Positions 23,508 to 31,120 of a DNA stretch of 36,516 nt are shown here, one piece after another (within the stretch, counting starts at the first letter, position 1; every line of letters begins with the position of its first letter). The notes under the pieces are model-generated. The model searched no databases. It was not told the DNA's origin and saw only the letters and a program-made list of their open reading frames with translations. The DNA comes from an uncultured Lachnospiraceae bacterium (GTDB lineage: Bacteria > Bacillota > Clostridia > Lachnospirales > Lachnospiraceae), in NCBI GenBank assembly GCA_948444865.1, contig CAOJVE010000007.1, forward strand, positions 1-36,516. The letters run 5' to 3'. The translations under genes and the position numbers were made by a program.

Positions 23508-24146
23508 ATGAACAAGCGAAGAATCCTGTCTTTCGCGCTGATTTTCGCGCTGGCGCTGCAGATTTTCACCGTGCCTTCTGCAGCGACGGCGCAGGCGGCT
23601 CCGAAGGCAGTGAAGACGGGCCTGCAGAAAGTGGGCAAGAAGATCTATTATTACAACAAAAAGGGCAAAAAAGTGACAAACGCCTGGAAGACGGTCAAAG
23701 GAAACCGCTATTATTTCGGAAAGAACGGGGCGGCCTACACAGGCTATAAGAAAATCAAAAAGGATTGGTATTATTTTGACAAAAACTGCCGGATGGTTCG
23801 GGAGAAGGTTGAGAAGATCAAGGGCAGCCGCTATTATTTCATGGACAATGGGAAAGCGCCCAAGCAGGCGGTGATGCTCAAAAACGGAAACATCTGGAAG
23901 ACCAATTCGGCGGGCAAGCTGGTGCGCAACATCACGAAATACGCCAAGTCCGGCGGCAGCTATGACGCTTTGCGAGGCGCGGCGGGCAAGCCGTTCAAAA
24001 GCCAGAGAATGGCGGGATGCAATCCGCCAGGCTCTTTTGATGAAATGCATACATATGATAATTTTCAGGTGAGCGCAGTGGAGATAAACGGGGTGAAGAC
24101 GATACGTGAGGTTATGCAGCTGGCGAAGGATCAGCCCCAGATATAA
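23508..24146 (+). CDS. Secreted cell-wall-binding-repeat protein with unnamed C-terminal domain
   Basis: First gene of the envelope operon, 212 residues. A signal peptide (MNKRRILSFALIFALALQI) is probably cleaved near residue 31 (AQAA). Residues about 40-120 are four short repeats of the choline/glucan-binding type, each with an aromatic core (KKIYYYNKKGK, NRYYFGKNGA, DWYYFDKNCR, SRYYFMDNGK). Residues about 155-205 are a separate domain (YDALRGAAGKPF, RMAGCNPP, TYDNFQVSAVEINGVKTI) that resembles the C-terminus of the lipoprotein encoded at 27795. The repeats probably bind a wall polymer; the role of the C-terminal domain is unknown. The ATG follows AAGGAGGAAAGG. Confidence 0.85.
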   Translation: MNKRRILSFALIFALALQIFTVPSAATAQAAPKAVKTGLQKVGKKIYYYNKKGKKVTNAWKTVKGNRYYFGKNGAAYTGYKKIKKDWYYFDKNCRMVREKVEKIKGSRYYFMDNGKAPKQAVMLKNGNIWKTNSAGKLVRNITKYAKSGGSYDALRGAAGKPFKSQRMAGCNPPGSFDEMHTYDNFQVSAVEINGVKTIREVMQLAKDQPQI

Positions 24147-24173
24147 AAAACGAAAGAAGAGGAGGAATTTAAA

Positions 24174-24962
24174 ATGAGAAAGCAGTTGAGAGCGAAAGGA
24201 GTTATGCTGACGCTGGCAGTGGCGCTGGCAGTGGGCGCGCCCGTAAGCGTGCTGCAAAACCCGGTGGAGGCGTCCGCGAAAGCGGTTGCCAAAAAGGGTC
24301 TTAAGAAAGAAAACGGAAAGTTTTATTTTTACGAAAAAGGCAAAAAGGTTAAGAATAAGTGGGTAACTGTCGGCAAAAAGAAATATTATTTCAAAAAAGA
24401 CGGCTCTGCAGCCATCGGCTGGAACAAGATTGGCAAGAAAGCCTATTATTTTGATGACAAAGCCGTTATGATAAAAAATAAAACCATACATAAAGTGAAA
24501 TTAAACGCCAAAGGCGAGGCCAAACTGAATGACCGCGCGAAGGTCATGATTAAGGCGCAGTCGGTGGCGGACAAAAAGACAAAGGCTACACAGAGCAAAG
24601 CGCAGAAATTAAAAGCCTGTTATAATTATGTGGCCAAATGCGGATATGCGCCTAAGTTTTTATCCACGAGCGGAAGCGGCTGGGAAGTGAAATACGCCGA
24701 CGATATGCTGCAGAACGGGAAAGGCAACTGCTACAGCTTTGCAACGGCTTTTGGCATGCTGGCCCGGGCGTGCGGATATGACGCCAAAATAGTGACGGGA
24801 ACTATGTCTTTAAACGGAAATAAGAGCCAGCCCCATGCGTGGGTGGAAATCGGCGGCAAGGTTTACGATCCGCAGCAGCAGAATAATCTTAAAATTGATT
24901 TATACGGCAAAGCCTACAGCGGTATTGCCCAGATCAAATACGCGGCCCAAAAAAGAGTATAA
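24174..24962 (+). CDS. Secreted wall-binding transglutaminase-like protein (short)
   Basis: A 262-residue exported protein. The signal peptide ends near residue 35 (VEASA). Residues about 40-105 are three aromatic wall-binding repeats (KFYFYEKGKK, KKYYFKKDGS, KAYYFDDKAV). Residues about 140-240 are a transglutaminase-like domain with Cys186 in GNCYSFATAFGMLARACGYDA, His221 in QPHAWVEI and Asp232 in VYDPQ, so the Cys-His-Asp triad is complete. The gene starts 27 bases after the previous one with AGAGGAGGAA. It is related to the longer protein at 28570, which has the same architecture with more repeats. Substrate and reaction (crosslinking, amide hydrolysis or peptidase) are unknown. Confidence 0.87.
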   Translation: MRKQLRAKGVMLTLAVALAVGAPVSVLQNPVEASAKAVAKKGLKKENGKFYFYEKGKKVKNKWVTVGKKKYYFKKDGSAAIGWNKIGKKAYYFDDKAVMIKNKTIHKVKLNAKGEAKLNDRAKVMIKAQSVADKKTKATQSKAQKLKACYNYVAKCGYAPKFLSTSGSGWEVKYADDMLQNGKGNCYSFATAFGMLARACGYDAKIVTGTMSLNGNKSQPHAWVEIGGKVYDPQQQNNLKIDLYGKAYSGIAQIKYAAQKRV

Positions 24963-24981
24963 CAGGCGGGGTTGAGAACGT

Positions 24982-26367
24982 ATGGTATTTAGCAGCGTAG
25001 TTTTTTTATTTGCGTTCTTGCCGGCAGTTTTTCTGGTATACGGCATTTTGCCGTCTTTGCGATGGAAGAACCTGTTCCTGGTGTTGGCCAGCCTGGCGTT
25101 TTACGCCTACGGCGAGCCGGTGTATGTGCTGCTGATGGTATTCTCTTCGGCCATGAACTATGGGCTGGGGCTTTTGGCGCCGGGAAGGGGGAGGCGGGCG
25201 AAAGCCTCCCTGGCCCTGGCGGTGATCCTGAATCTGGGAATTCTGTGCGTTTTTAAATACACAGGCTTTATTCTGGAAAATGTGAACGGAGCGCTGGGGA
25301 CGCAGATCCCCATCCCGGCCATAGATATGCCTATCGGCATATCGTTCTTTACGTTTCAGGCATTGTCCTATGTGATCGACGTGTACCGGGGAGACGTGCG
25401 GCCCCAGAAAAATTACGGCAAAGTTTTACTGTACATATCCTTTTTCCCCCAGCTCATCGCCGGACCCATTGTGAAATACCATGACATTGAGCGGGAGATT
25501 ACGGACAGGCGGCAGACCAGCCAGGGCGTGGCCCGGGGAATCCGCCGTTTCATCATTGGCCTGTCCAAAAAAGCGCTAATCTCCAACGCCATGGGGCTGG
25601 CTGCGGACTATGTGTTTGGGCTGTCCGCCTCGGGGCTTAATGCGGCCAGCGCCTGGATTGGCGCCATCTCTTACGCCCTTCAGATTTACTACGACTTCGG
25701 GGGCTACAGCGACATGGCCATTGGTCTGGGAGAAATGTTCGGGTTTCATTTCCGGGAGAATTTTCAGTATCCCTATTACGCGGACAGCGTGCAGGATTTC
25801 TGGCGGCGGTGGCACATTTCCCTGTCCACCTGGTTTAAGGAATATCTGTATATTCCCTTGGGCGGCAATCGCAAAGGCACAGCGCGCACATATTTGAATA
25901 AAATCTTCGTGTTTTTTTGTACAGGTCTCTGGCATGGCGCTCAGTGGACGTTTGTCGTTTGGGGGCTGGCGCATGGGGCTTTTCTTATTTTAGAGGACAC
26001 GATCCTTCCCATTAAGAAATGCCGCCTACGTTGGCTGCGGCAGCTTTATGCCGTGTTGGTCGCGGTTTTGGCGTTTGTGATTTTCCGGGCGGAAAATATG
26101 GCCCAGGCGGGCATGATGTTTCGGATGATGTTCGCCGGATTTTCCTTTACCCCGGAAAACGTAAGCAACTGCGTAAGCATCTTAAATCCGCTGTATCTGG
26201 CCACGCTGGCGGCGGCGCTTCTGTGCGCCATGCCTGTGAAAAAGCGGCTGGAGAAAATAGAGCGGCTGCACGGGCTTTCCTATGTGGCCTGCATGGCGCT
26301 GTTTGTTCTGTGCGTCTGTCGGCTTTCAGCGGATGCATACAATCCGTTTATCTATTTCAGATTTTGA
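24982..26367 (+). CDS. MBOAT family membrane O-acyltransferase (AlgI/PatA/DltB-like)
   Basis: A 461-residue polytopic membrane protein with about ten hydrophobic helices. It has the family landmarks MPIGISFFTFQALSYVIDVYRG (near 116), SFFPQLIAGPIVKY, YDFGGYSDMAIGLG, FWRRWHISLSTWFKEYLYIPLGG with His278, and the catalytic-type His318 in FCTGLWHGAQWTF. Relatives move an acetyl or acyl group across the membrane to an extracellular polysaccharide or peptidoglycan acceptor. The next gene encodes the usual SGNH partner. It starts 19 bases after the transglutaminase gene, with a weak ribosome site (GGCGGGGTTGAG). The acceptor here is unknown. Confidence 0.92.
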   Translation: MVFSSVVFLFAFLPAVFLVYGILPSLRWKNLFLVLASLAFYAYGEPVYVLLMVFSSAMNYGLGLLAPGRGRRAKASLALAVILNLGILCVFKYTGFILENVNGALGTQIPIPAIDMPIGISFFTFQALSYVIDVYRGDVRPQKNYGKVLLYISFFPQLIAGPIVKYHDIEREITDRRQTSQGVARGIRRFIIGLSKKALISNAMGLAADYVFGLSASGLNAASAWIGAISYALQIYYDFGGYSDMAIGLGEMFGFHFRENFQYPYYADSVQDFWRRWHISLSTWFKEYLYIPLGGNRKGTARTYLNKIFVFFCTGLWHGAQWTFVVWGLAHGAFLILEDTILPIKKCRLRWLRQLYAVLVAVLAFVIFRAENMAQAGMMFRMMFAGFSFTPENVSNCVSILNPLYLATLAAALLCAMPVKKRLEKIERLHGLSYVACMALFVLCVCRLSADAYNPFIYFRF

Positions 26368-26379
26368 TGGGAGGGGAAG

Positions 26380-27789
26380 ATGAGGAAGACGGTTTACAGG
26401 ATTTATGGCGGCATATTCTTTGCGCTGCTTCTGATTCCCCTTTTGGGTATGCTTTTTTACCGAGAACGGGACGTGAACCAGAAACAGGCGCCGGCCCCAT
26501 TTCCGCGGATGCAGACGGCGGACGGGGCATGGAATGTGCATTTTTTGCCGGAACTGGGGGATTATTTCTCGGACCATTTCGCTTTTCGCTGGGAAATCAT
26601 CCAGGCCAATTCTCTGATTAAAGGGAAATTTTTCGGCATGTCCGGGGAGGATTCGGTGATCCAGGGCCGGGACGGGTATTATTTTTATGAAAATTCCCTG
26701 GATTCCTATCTGGGGAAGCCATCCATGGATGAACGGGAGCTGTTCGGCACGGCCCGGACGCTGGCGCTGATCCAGGAATACGTAGAAAAGCAGGGCGGCT
26801 CGTTCGCGTTTGCGGCAGCCCCCAATAAAAACACGCTGTATCCCCAGCTCATGCCTTATTACTATAAAAAAATCCGGGAAGACGGCGATCTGGAACGGCT
26901 TCAGGAGAAGCTAGAGGAGCAGGGCGTGGTCTACGCGGATCTGAAGGCGGCTTTTTTGGCGGAGGATGAAGTCCTCTACCACCGGCTGGACTCCCACTGG
27001 AACAACAAGGGCGCGGCGCTGGCCATGGGCGTGATTCTGGATGCGTTGGGGCAGTCCCATACGGATTACGGGGAGATTCCCTATCAGATTCGCCGGGATT
27101 TCGACGGGGATCTGTACGAAATGGTCTATCCGCTGGGCCATCGAAAGGACGAGAATGTCTACTATGAAAAAGAATTCGACTTTTCCTACGGGGAGGGCTT
27201 TAAGAGCACGGAGGATATGACCATCCGCACTTCCAATGAGAAAAGCGCAAATAAACACAGAGCGGTGGTTTTCCGGGATTCCTTTGGAAACTCTCTGACG
27301 CCGTTTCTGGCCCAGGAGTACAGCCAGGGTTATTTTGACCGGACGGTTCCCTATCCGGTGGATATGCTGGAGGCGGAAGGGGCGGACACGCTGATTTTTG
27401 AAATCGTGGAACGCCACCTGGGAACGCTGGCCAAAGACGCGCCCCGGATGCCTGCGCCTGCGCGGGACTACCAGGAATGGGGGCAGCCGGAGGTGGAGGG
27501 CGCGACCATGGAAGCGGAGGAGACGGAAAGTTACGTGAAGCTCCAGGGGACGCTGCCCGAAAACGGCGTGGATGCGGACTCGGAAGTCTATGTCCGCTGC
27601 GTCTCCGCCGCGCACACGGCGGTCTACGAGGCGTTTCCCTTAAGCGGGAAGGCCGACGGCTGTTACCGCTATGGGATGTATCTGGCGAAAGACCAGCTGG
27701 AACCGGGGACTTACATTATGGAAACGCTGTGCAAAAAGGATGGCGCATGGGTGACATCCGGCTATATCAATACATATACGAAAGGATAG
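26380..27789 (+). CDS. DHHW/AlgX-AlgJ-like SGNH acetyltransferase partner
   Basis: A 469-residue protein with one N-terminal membrane helix (about residues 8-27) and a large extracellular domain. It contains YFSDHFAFRWE (61-71), AAPNKNTLYPQ, the DSHWNNKGA motif with Asp204 and His206, and RDSFGNS with Ser301. In AlgX and AlgJ an Asp-x-His pair and a distant Ser form the acetyl-transfer triad, so these residues are the likely active site. Residues about 360-469 form an extra C-terminal beta-rich part. It starts 12 bases after the MBOAT gene with GGGAGGGG, so the two are co-expressed and probably form one acylation machine. Confidence 0.87.
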   Translation: MRKTVYRIYGGIFFALLLIPLLGMLFYRERDVNQKQAPAPFPRMQTADGAWNVHFLPELGDYFSDHFAFRWEIIQANSLIKGKFFGMSGEDSVIQGRDGYYFYENSLDSYLGKPSMDERELFGTARTLALIQEYVEKQGGSFAFAAAPNKNTLYPQLMPYYYKKIREDGDLERLQEKLEEQGVVYADLKAAFLAEDEVLYHRLDSHWNNKGAALAMGVILDALGQSHTDYGEIPYQIRRDFDGDLYEMVYPLGHRKDENVYYEKEFDFSYGEGFKSTEDMTIRTSNEKSANKHRAVVFRDSFGNSLTPFLAQEYSQGYFDRTVPYPVDMLEAEGADTLIFEIVERHLGTLAKDAPRMPAPARDYQEWGQPEVEGATMEAEETESYVKLQGTLPENGVDADSEVYVRCVSAAHTAVYEAFPLSGKADGCYRYGMYLAKDQLEPGTYIMETLCKKDGAWVTSGYINTYTKG

Positions 27790-27794
27790 GAGAT

Positions 27795-28535
27795 ATGAGG
27801 AGAAAATTTGCAGTTCTATGCATGGCCACGGCGGTGGCGTTGGCGGCTGCCGGCTGCGGCGGGGGAGAAGAGAAGGAGGCGCAAATGCCGACGGTGACGG
27901 CGGCGCCCGCCAAGGAAGCGGAAGAAACCAAAGAGCCTGAGGCGACGGTTTCCGCCGACGAGACGGCCTCCGACAACCAGGAGGAAAGCGCATCTAGCCA
28001 GGAGACGGCTAAGAAAGCCAAGAAGAAAAAGACGAAAGCCAAAGAAACTACGGCGGCCGCCGAGGAAGGGTCCAGCGCGGAAGAGATAGAAGCGGCCAGG
28101 GCCAAGGCGCAGGCGGAAGAAACGGCCAAGCAGGAAGCGCAGCGGCAGGAGGAAGAGCAGGCGCGGCTGGCCCAGGAGGAAGAAGCGCGCAGGCTTGCCG
28201 AGGAAGCCCAGCGGCTCGCCCAGGAAGAAGAGGCCCAGCGGATTGCCCAGGAACAGGCGGCGGCCCAGAACGTTCCGCAGGGTGAAATCACGGACCAGGA
28301 AATTCAGGATTCCGGGGGCGTCTCTATGGAAGAGGCGAAGTCGATCGCCCAGTCGTATGTGGGCGCAAGTCTGGATGAGTTGATTGGCGCCATCGGGGGG
28401 CCTTTACGGGAAGCGGGCCGGATGCCCAGCTGCCAGGGGGACGGCACAGGAGAGGACGCCGCGTACGAATACGACGGATTCACGGTTACGACTTATGAAA
28501 AAGACGGGGCCAGGACTGTGACGGGAGTGGAGTGA
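27795..28535 (+). CDS. Coiled-coil lipoprotein with unnamed C-terminal domain
   Basis: A 246-residue predicted lipoprotein. The N-terminus MRRKFAVLCMATAVALAAAGC has a lipobox-like AAGC with Cys21. A low-complexity Ala/Glu/Thr/Lys region follows (about 25-95), then a long Glu/Ala/Arg/Gln helix (about 95-155) expected to form a coiled coil, and a compact domain (about 180-246: ASLDELIGAIGGPL, RMPSC, YEYDGFTVTTYEKDGARTVTGVE). That domain resembles the C-terminus of the protein at 23508. The ATG at 27795 lies 5 bases after the DHHW stop; the frame is open further upstream but only as overlap. It may act as a membrane-anchored spacer or adaptor; this is inference. Confidence 0.82.
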   Translation: MRRKFAVLCMATAVALAAAGCGGGEEKEAQMPTVTAAPAKEAEETKEPEATVSADETASDNQEESASSQETAKKAKKKKTKAKETTAAAEEGSSAEEIEAARAKAQAEETAKQEAQRQEEEQARLAQEEEARRLAEEAQRLAQEEEAQRIAQEQAAAQNVPQGEITDQEIQDSGGVSMEEAKSIAQSYVGASLDELIGAIGGPLREAGRMPSCQGDGTGEDAAYEYDGFTVTTYEKDGARTVTGVE

Positions 28536-28569
28536 TTCCGCTTTTGATTTATAGGAAAGGGGTGTAAAG

Positions 28570-30168
28570 ATGATAAAAAAATGGATAACCTGCCTGGCCA
28601 TATACGGTTTGTGCAGCATAGCCGCGCCGGCGCTGGCATTGGCGGAGAGTCAGAATGACGCATATTTGCTGGAAAGCCAGGCGACAGCAGCGGAGGGGGA
28701 TTCCAAAGACGGGCAGGAGCCGGAAAATCCGAACGGCCCGAACCAGCCGGACAATCCAGACAAGCCGGATGAACCAGCAAAACCGGACCCGAACAGGCTG
28801 ATTTACCAGGCGAAGGAGAGCAAAAACGCCCAGGGACTTATCGTAATCGAAAATCCCCGCTGGGAGGCGAACAAGGCGAAGACGACCTATCGGCTGCTGA
28901 AGACCAAAACGGCCAAAGGCGAGATTACTTATTACAAATCTGACGACGGAGTGGTGCAGCTGGGCGCCAAAAACGGGTCTTATTATTTGTTTGACAAAAA
29001 CGGCAATATCCGCACCGGCTGCCTGACAGTCAACAAAGCGCGTTATTATTTCACGCCAAAATCCAAGGCGGCGAAAACAAAAACGGCCTATACGCCCAAC
29101 GGCACAACCTGGGGCATGGCCGTGAAAAACGCCTGGAGAAAATCAGGCAAGAGCTGGTATTATTTCAACAGCATCGGCCGGCATGACCAGAGCAAAAAAG
29201 GGCTGCAGAAAATTAATGGCTCTTATTACTATCTGGACAGTAAGTTCGTGCCATGCGCCAGCAAGTGGGTAAAGCAGAAAAACGGCGCCTGGCAGTATTT
29301 TAACAAGGACGGCAAATACAACAGCAAGCGGATCGGTTCCCAGAAGATTGGCGGCTCTTACTATTTCCTGAATAAAAAGGGCATTCCCTATAAGAGCTGT
29401 TTTAAAACGGTCAAGAAAAAGAAATATTACTATCTGTCGTCGGGGAAGCGGGCCAACTACACGGGCTGGAAAACCATCAACAAGCAGAAACGATATTTCA
29501 ATGCGAAGCATTATCTGGAAGTGAAGCCGGGCTGGCAGCTCATCGGCGGGAAATATTATTATTTCGGGCCGAAGGGCGGCATGGTGGCTAAAAAGTGGTC
29601 TACCATCGGCGGCAAACGGTATTATTTCAAGTCCAATGGTCAGATGGCCACCGGCTGGACCAAGATTGGCGGCACGTATTACTATTTCAACGGGTCCGGC
29701 ACGCTGGACGGCAGCACGATCGCAAAACAGGGAACGAAATACTATTTCGTTACGCCGCAGGGAACCAGGGGCGCCAATATCCTGGACGGCGTGGGCGTGA
29801 CTGCGGCCATGAACAGCGGAACCAAGCTTCAGGTCTGCTTCAATTACGTGGTGCGAAACTGCCGATACATGGGCGGGCCGGTGTGGCCGCCACGGGGTTG
29901 GGAGCCATATCACGCCTATAAGATGCTCACAACCCGCTATGGCAACTGCTATGACTTTGCGGCGGCTTTCTGTTATCTTGCAAAAGCGGTGGGATACGAG
30001 AGCATGACCTGCATCGCCGGACAGTGCGCGTCCGCCAGCGGCGGGCTTACGCCTCATTCCTGGTGCGAATTCAATGGAATGGTCTTCGATCCGGAAATCT
30101 CTTATGCAAATGGACTGTATCTCTTTAATGTGTCTTATGGAAATCTTCCGTTTGCTTATGTGCGGTAG
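28570..30168 (+). CDS. Secreted wall-binding transglutaminase-like protein (long)
   Basis: Last gene of the envelope operon, 532 residues. A signal peptide ends near residue 25 (ALALA), then a Pro/Asn/Asp/Lys-rich linker (about 45-75). Residues about 100-405 hold roughly a dozen aromatic wall-binding repeats (for example GSYYLFDKNGNI, SWYYFNSIGR, GKYYYFGPKGGM, GKRYYFKSNGQMATGW). Residues about 415-532 are a transglutaminase-like domain with Cys460 in GNCYDFAAAFCYLAKAVGYES, His496 in PHSWCEF and Asp507 in VFDPE, so the triad is complete. Several further cysteines in this domain are unusual for an exported Gram-positive protein. It follows the lipoprotein by 34 bases with AGGAAAGGGG and is closed by a strong terminator. 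Confidence 0.87.
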   Translation: MIKKWITCLAIYGLCSIAAPALALAESQNDAYLLESQATAAEGDSKDGQEPENPNGPNQPDNPDKPDEPAKPDPNRLIYQAKESKNAQGLIVIENPRWEANKAKTTYRLLKTKTAKGEITYYKSDDGVVQLGAKNGSYYLFDKNGNIRTGCLTVNKARYYFTPKSKAAKTKTAYTPNGTTWGMAVKNAWRKSGKSWYYFNSIGRHDQSKKGLQKINGSYYYLDSKFVPCASKWVKQKNGAWQYFNKDGKYNSKRIGSQKIGGSYYFLNKKGIPYKSCFKTVKKKKYYYLSSGKRANYTGWKTINKQKRYFNAKHYLEVKPGWQLIGGKYYYFGPKGGMVAKKWSTIGGKRYYFKSNGQMATGWTKIGGTYYYFNGSGTLDGSTIAKQGTKYYFVTPQGTRGANILDGVGVTAAMNSGTKLQVCFNYVVRNCRYMGGPVWPPRGWEPYHAYKMLTTRYGNCYDFAAAFCYLAKAVGYESMTCIAGQCASASGGLTPHSWCEFNGMVFDPEISYANGLYLFNVSYGNLPFAYVR

Positions 30169-30175
30169 GAGGGAT

Positions 30176-30206
30176 GCCCACGGCCTTTTGGCTGTGGGCG
30201 TTTTTT
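30176..30206 (+). terminator. Terminator of the envelope operon
   Basis: GCCCACGGCC and GGCTGTGGGC pair (one G-T) around TTTT, followed by G and six T. It starts 8 bases after the last stop codon of the operon. Confidence 0.9.
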
Positions 30207-30330
30207 CTGACAAGTAATTCTTTACATGACAAATTTGATAAAGGAAACCCATATATTAGGAGATTTTTCCAAATTCGGGTTCACTGACTCTGGATGAATG
30301 GCTGAACCAACGAGGCCATAAAATGGCGCA

Positions 30331-30368
30331 AAAGAAGGCAAAGCAGTTTAACCTGCCCCGCCTTCTTT
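30331..30368 (-). terminator. Terminator of the amino acid ABC transporter operon
   Basis: AAAGAAGGC and GCCTTCTTT pair, with an inner GCAG/CTGC stem. On the minus strand the hairpin runs into TTTTGC; on the plus strand into TTTTTTTA, so it may work in both directions. It lies 12 bases from the ATPase gene stop. Confidence 0.7.
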
Positions 30369-30379
30369 TTTTATTATTC

Positions 30380-31120
30380 CTAAATTACTTTCGAGAGGAA
30401 GTCTTTCAGCCGCGGATTCTTCGGGTTTTCAAAGAATTCCTGGGGCGGCGCGTCTTCCAGCAGTTCGCCGTCGGCCATGAAAAGCACGCGGCTGGCCACT
30501 TCTTTTGCGAAGCCCATCTCGTGGGTCACGACGGCCATGGTCATGCCGCCTTTGGCCAGCTCCCCCATGATGTCCAGCACCTCGCCCACCATTTCCGGGT
30601 CCAGGGCGGAGGTTGGCTCGTCGAACAGCATCACGTCGGGATTCATGGCCAGCGCCCGCGCGATGGCAATGCGCTGTTTCTGGCCGCCGGAGAGCATGGC
30701 GGGAAAGTCGTCCGCTTTCTCGGGCAGTCCCACACGCTGCAAAAGCTCCATAGCCTGTTTGTCCGCGTCCGCCTGGCTGACCCCTTTTAGCTTTCGGGGG
30801 GCCAGCGTGATGTTGTCGCGGATGGTCAGATGGGGAAACAGGTTAAACTGCTGGAATACCATGCCCATCTTCTGGCGGTGCTGGTCGATGTTGATTTTCT
30901 TGTCCATAATGTTGGCGCCCTCGAAGATGACCTGCCCTTCGGTGGCTTCTTCCAGGCGGTTCATGCAGCGCAGGAAAGTGCTTTTTCCAGAGCCGGAGGG
31001 CCCCACAATGAAGACCACCTCCCCCGGGTAAATATTGGTGGAAATGTTTTTGAGGGCGTTTACTTTGCCAAAACTTTTTGTCAGGTTTTTGATTTCAATC
31101 AATGGTTTATCGGCGTTCAC
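30380..31120 (-). CDS. Polar amino acid ABC transporter ATPase (GlnQ-like)
   Basis: A 246-residue ATPase that powers the fused permease encoded upstream. Walker A is GPSGSGKST (40-48), the signature is [15 protein letters not shown], Walker B is [14 protein letters not shown], and the switch His is in VVTHEMGFA. The level of family match (GlnQ/HisP/ArtP type) supports amino acid import, but the amino acid cannot be read from the sequence. The start is a GTG at 31120 with AAAGGAGG upstream inside the end of the previous gene, which it overlaps by 14 bases. Confidence 0.95.
   Translation of the reverse strand: MNADKPLIEIKNLTKSFGKVNALKNISTNIYPGEVVFIVGPSGSGKSTFLRCMNRLEEATEGQVIFEGANIMDKKINIDQHRQKMGMVFQQFNLFPHLTIRDNITLAPRKLKGVSQADADKQAMELLQRVGLPEKADDFPAMLSGGQKQRIAIARALAMNPDVMLFDEPTSALDPEMVGEVLDIMGELAKGGMTMAVVTHEMGFAKEVASRVLFMADGELLEDAPPQEFFENPKNPRLKDFLSKVI

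Noticed and set aside
23487..24491. A 334-codon open frame on the minus strand
   Set aside because: It covers two well-supported secreted protein genes and the gap between them on the other strand; the translation is low-complexity and hydrophobic because it is antisense to Lys/Tyr-rich repeats.
28680..29740. Possible CRISPR or tandem DNA repeat in the repeat-rich coding region
   Set aside because: The repetition is at protein level (aromatic wall-binding repeats of varied length); the DNA units are not identical and have no regular spacers.
29143..30252. A 369-codon open frame on the minus strand
   Set aside because: It lies opposite the long wall-binding transglutaminase gene, has no ribosome site or recognisable motif, and its composition is that of an antisense shadow of the repeat codons.
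30207..30330. A plus-strand reading LTLDEWLNQRGHKM that recalls an integrase N-terminus
   Set aside because: It is only about 20 codons, has no start or ribosome site, and lies between two terminators; the match is too short to support an integrase remnant.
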